DNA of 64,000 nucleotides, taken from NCBI GenBank assembly GCA_026261815.1, contig JAMPIT010000230.1, forward strand, positions 5,393,001-5,457,000, in the 5' to 3' direction. Below, in pieces: positions 60,101 through 64,000 of this stretch. This DNA comes from Monarcha castaneiventris obscurior (taxonomy: Eukaryota > Chordata > Aves > Passeriformes > Monarchidae). A program made the translations under genes and the position numbers. Positions within the stretch are counted from its first letter, which is position 1; every line of letters starts with the position of its first letter. The notes below the pieces were generated by a model. The model did no database searches. It saw only the letters and a list, made by a program, of their open reading frames with translations, and was not told the DNA's origin.

Positions 60101-63100
60101 CTTTCTGCAGCTGGTGCTGTAGAAAGTCAGTAAGCCCATGCAGTTATTTTCCCTAAAGGACAAGTTGTAATCAGCCAGTGTAGACAAGAGACCTCCATTC
60201 ATGCTCATCTTCATGGCCACTAGTTCACCCAGCCCAGACCCTTCCTGGTTGTTTTCTCCTAAATTCAGTCTTGGGGTTACAATCTAAGGTGGCTTGTTCA
60301 TCTTCTCCTTTGCAGCAACCTTTACCCTCTGCCATTTATTAACCTCCAAAAGATGAGGTTCTTCTGCCAACCATCCTCGCAGAAACATCCTAAAAGACAG
60401 TTTGACCAGCTTCAAAGGGGGAAGTGTTACAGGTTCTTCATATGGAAACTTCTGAATGAAACCAAAAAAAAAAGTAACAGTGGCTATTCACTTGTCCCTG
60501 GGAAAATGTTTGCTGGGTGGCCCTGGTCTTTCTAGTTGATACTGTATTGTCATTCACCAGTCTCTGAAATAACAGCCTCCTGAAGTGAAGAAAAGCTCCA
60601 GAGAGCAATCACTGGAGCAGGGATAGCTGACACAGGAGCAATCCCTTTTGTAATCATCCCCTTAGGCCCTTGAAAACTGGGATGGCAAGGGCTTACCCAA
60701 GGCCCTCTCACCAGCCTCTGTGCTGTTATCATGGCTGCCTACTCTCTTCAAGACACACTGGCTCCAGCAGTGTTTTATATTCCTTGTTGTGGGAAGAGGT
60801 TTATGCCTCCCCATTGCTTCACTAACAGCTAGAGGAGATGGCTGAGCAAGCCGAGCAGTGGTGGGAGCAAAACGAATACTCCTTCAGCCTGCTCTGTAGC
60901 CTCAGGAAACAGCAGGGCTGGGGCACACCCTGCTCAAGCAGGGTGGGTGGGAATGGAGCTGCAGAAGACTGTCTCTATCCCTTCAGACAATCTTCCAGTC
61001 CACTCAGGTGTTTGCAAAATGGCCAGATCCCAGGCACCTTTGGTATCTTTCTCTGAGCTGGACGCAGCCACAGAGGCTGGTGAACACGTCTATGTTGGTG
61101 GGAGGTGTGTGTGATGGCACTGCCGTGGGGTTGAAATACACACCAACATTCCCCCGGGTGCCCTGGGAATCCAGGTCTCTCTGTGGCTGTCTGGTTCAAG
61201 ACCTCAGGTCCATGAAGAAGATTTACATGTTTGTTGAGTGTGTGTAGGGAGTGGCTAATGGATGTCAGGTGACCAACACCATGCTGAAAACAACCAGTGA
61301 TCAGAGCACTTTCAGAAGTGTTCCTGTGTTGTGGGGTGTAGCAGTGTTTTTTACAAGCCTATCCCAGATTAGCTACAAAAGTTCTTCAAAAATCTGGGAT
61401 GACAGCAGTCAGGTGGAAAGTTTGTGGGAAGGCTCATGAACTGGGACATTCTGCTGGGCTTGCTTCCCTGATACACAAAATAATGTCCTTTGATGTTGTT
61501 AACCTGCCCTTGGTCCTCTCTCCAGCCTCCCCACCCATTCTCTCCTCTTGTCCCACCATCCACCTGCTCCCCCATCTCACTCCTGAGCTGATATCTCTGC
61601 CCTGAGCACAGAGCTGTGCCCGATCCTATATAACCAAACTATGGCTAGTCCTGCAATAAACTGAGCCTAAAGCCATGCATGTGTGTTTTAGCAGTGCCCG
61701 TGCCCTACACCCAACTGCCCACTCTACACCTTTCTCATGTGGGACTCCATGAACAAACCCCACTGTTGTCCTGCTCTGGCTCTCTCTGCTTGTGCTGTTC
61801 ATGGCACCCAAGGTCAAGGTGCGCTCTCACCCAGAGAACCATTTTGGGAGCAGGTTAGGTATTTTGTCTATGTTTGAAAAGTGGGCAGCTTCCACTCCTG
61901 AGCATCGCCCACCATGCCTGTTGCACTGTCCCAGAAGCTCCTAGTGACAGTAAAGTTCCTCAAGAATTGTTCTTCAACTTCGTGGCCTTTTCCCTGTGGG
62001 GTCATAGTATTTATTTGTGTTCACTGAGGCAATTCCTTATCTTCCAGACATATGAAGCTTGATGCATTATTATCCTAAACTAATTTTCTCATTTAATTTC
62101 AGGAATATAATTGTGTGATTTGTTTGGAGGCTCCTCTTTCAATTGACAGTAGCTACTGTTTGCTGAAAATTACACTGTATTATGACATCTCATTTTTTCC
62201 AGTTAAAAATAGAAAATAGATTGTCACCATCTCAGTCTTCTGGTGTACTGATTTAGGAGTTAAGCTCTCTGGGTAAACTGGGGAGAGTTTACAAGAAGAC
62301 ATATCATCCTTAATATTTAAAATACACTTTAAGAGGAATGACTAATTGTGTGGGAATAATGTCATCGCTATGTTTGCATTATAGCTCTATGATCAAAGAC
62401 AGACTTCTAAGATATAATCTAAGCTCACTTAAATCCTAATGAGAAATTACATGGGAATGTTGGTATTTCAACTATCCACAAGAGTAGCTGAGCTCAATTA
62501 TCCCGATGTCATAAGGGATTTGTTTGGATAATTGAGACTTCTGACCATTGAGACAATGTTCATTGTAACTAATAGGCATGCAGGGATAAATCTCTATTTT
62601 GAGGAAGAGGGAATTGTACACAGCTACAGCTTTGAATAACCAAGTTGTGCTGTAAACCCAGTTTGGATTCCCATGGATCTGTGTGGTTAATAAATAAGTA
62701 ACAAGGCGGGCCTGGAACTCCTCTGAAGCATTCGTCAATTGGCTTGTAAACATGATCAAGTTAGTACAGAGATAAATGGCTCCACCTGTTACCCAGCCCT
62801 GCAAAATTTATCAACTTGAGATTAAAATCTCTTTGCCTATCCTTATGATGAAGTTCATAATTATGAAAAAATGTGTCATATATTACTCGCAAGTCAAAAC
62901 AAATACTATTGCTTAGATTAGTGGACCAGCACAATTACCCAAGTCTGCCTAATACTTTCTCCTTGTACTAATTAATAGGGTGCGAAAATGTACTAAATTC
63001 TTTGTAAGGGTGAAGCCTTTTTACACTTGCTAAAGACATCTGTGTCTTTCTGGGTCTCTTTGAGCCAACATAGCTATTGGGGCCAGCTGGACAAGATTCA

Positions 63101-63632
63101 CTCCATGCTCCTATGGTTTCAGAGTCATCCCAAGACAATAGAAAGTATGGAGATGAGAGCAGAGATATGGGCAAAGAACTCACTGTGTTTCTATCTGAAG
63201 ACTGTGAAAATAGGTCAAGTAGGTTTGTTTGTCTGTTAATGAAGTCTGTCAGAGCTTTCCCATTTCTTTTTTAGGAGGAGGCTCTTCTTGTAACACCTAA
63301 TAGCACCTGACTGGCTGAGAGAATAAAGCAAGTGCTGAAATCTTTTTTAAGAGCTCCTTAGGATCACATCTCTCACTGAATGTTAGTAAAGATTGTGTTC
63401 AGTATTTACCTCAACATTCCTGAAGACTGGTTCAGTTAACGAAGATTTTAACATCCTCTATTGCTGTTAATAAGCCAACAGCATAGAGAATGCAAAAAAA
63501 CCCCAAAACACAGAAAAATGAAGAATATTTTTCTGCCTCTTTAAATTCATGACACTTTTATATCTTGTGTACTGCATGAACTTCTGGTAGCTCCCTGTCT
63601 CAGGTAATAAGAGGAATAAAACTTACTGGAGC
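57194..63632. other. Unique non-coding sequence with two AT-rich complex blocks
   Basis: No gene is supported; open frames are short, and the longest (114 codons, 59605-59949, -) has no motif. Block 59200-59545 is AT-rich, retains CpGs, and repeats CCAAGCGATC at 59280-59289 and 59510-59519. Block 62060-62540 is AT-rich and complex, with ATTA/TAAT cores. Both have the texture of conserved non-coding elements, which is inference. GC-richer DNA at about 59690-60060 and 60540-61620 shows nothing recognisable. Confidence 0.4.
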
Positions 63633-64000
63633 AATCAAACGGCTTGCGTACAAGCAGAGGCTGAATAGGCAAGGTTCCTTTAATTTGGACAAGAGAAGAT
63701 ATATGATAAGAGATCTAAACATACATGAATGCTGTGATGAAGAGAAAGAGGAAATGATGAGTCACTATTTTCATAATGGCAGGAAGTTCAACATTGTAAA
63801 AGGAAGATGTTTTTTGCACAATAGAACCATACTAACCTGTTGCTACAGGATGTGGTGGAGTGTGGAAATGCAGTAAGTTCAAAAGGGCTAGAAAAATTCC
63901 ACATGAGACAAAATGGAGAGTGATGGCTATTAAAACTGATGATCCATGTGCAGATCTGGTTAATGGAAACCTTCATCTACTGATTTCCAGAACTGGAGAT
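63633..64000 (+). mobile_element. Old CR1-type LINE, forward, runs off the window
   Basis: The order of words follows the older CR1 subfamilies of reptiles and birds. CGGCTTGCGTACAAGCAGAG plus GCTGAATAGG is followed by TTTAATTTGGACAAGAGAAG, GATATATGATAAGAGATCTA and ACATGAATGCTGTG (the ORF2 'LFSLEKRRLRGDMI...MNG' region). Next come GGAAGATGTTTTTTGCACAA and CCTGTTGCTACAGGATGTGG, then TTCAAAAGGGCTAGAAAAAT (the C-terminal 'LPQDVVE...FKK' region) and ATGGCTATTA. The frame is destroyed by stops and indels. The copy is highly diverged and probably belongs to the same old class as the copy at 32190-33085. Its 3' end lies beyond the window or is unrecognisable. Confidence 0.85.

Noticed and set aside
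62101..62220. Acceptor-like TTTAATTTCAG followed by a frame reading EYNCVICLEAP, like the start of a RING finger
   Set aside because: Only the first CxxC is present. No further Cys/His pattern follows before the stop, and there is no good donor. Probably coincidence.

Overview
This window looks like a non-coding stretch of a bird nuclear genome, either intergenic or deep intronic. The strongest evidence is five clear copies of CR1, the non-LTR retrotransposon that dominates bird and reptile genomes. The younger copies share the 3' block typical of birds and end in imperfect octamers related to ATTCTATG. By eye the base composition is AT-leaning and CpG-poor, with no CpG island, operon, bacterial-type gene or long reading frame. 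The longest open frames (up to 192 codons) resemble no protein family I recognise and look like chance openings.

Layout. Positions 1-11361 are mostly unique sequence, with an ATT-rich microsatellite (1827-1905), a C12 run (2252-2263), an old degenerate repeat (about 4714-4885), a spliced-exon-like segment (7530-7682) and an AT-rich block with a conserved-element look (about 7830-8440). A short CR1 3' end lies at 11362-11630. From 11631 to 32189 the sequence is again mostly unique, with three tRNA/MIR-like SINE relics (14618-14777, 21883-21982, 23496-23575), a CT microsatellite (20682-20716) and a tandemly duplicated palindrome (27395-27446). An old, long CR1 copy in reverse orientation spans about 32190-33085. 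A younger forward CR1 copy (37238-38062) retains recognisable reverse transcriptase segments but is broken. Two more reverse CR1 copies lie at 41692-41991 and 49006-49745, followed by a possible SINE tail at 50124-50190. One exon-like 160-base segment sits at 53774-53933, and a pure 83-base pyrimidine tract at 57111-57193. The window ends inside another old forward CR1 copy (63633-64000).

No set of genes working together can be described. The only coding-derived sequence I can defend is decayed CR1 ORF2. The candidate exons rest on splice-like borders and open frames alone, and such combinations are common by chance over 64 kb. I found no previously undescribed system. The observations most worth a check are the 53774-53933 exon candidate, the AT-rich blocks that may be conserved regulatory elements, and the duplicated palindrome.
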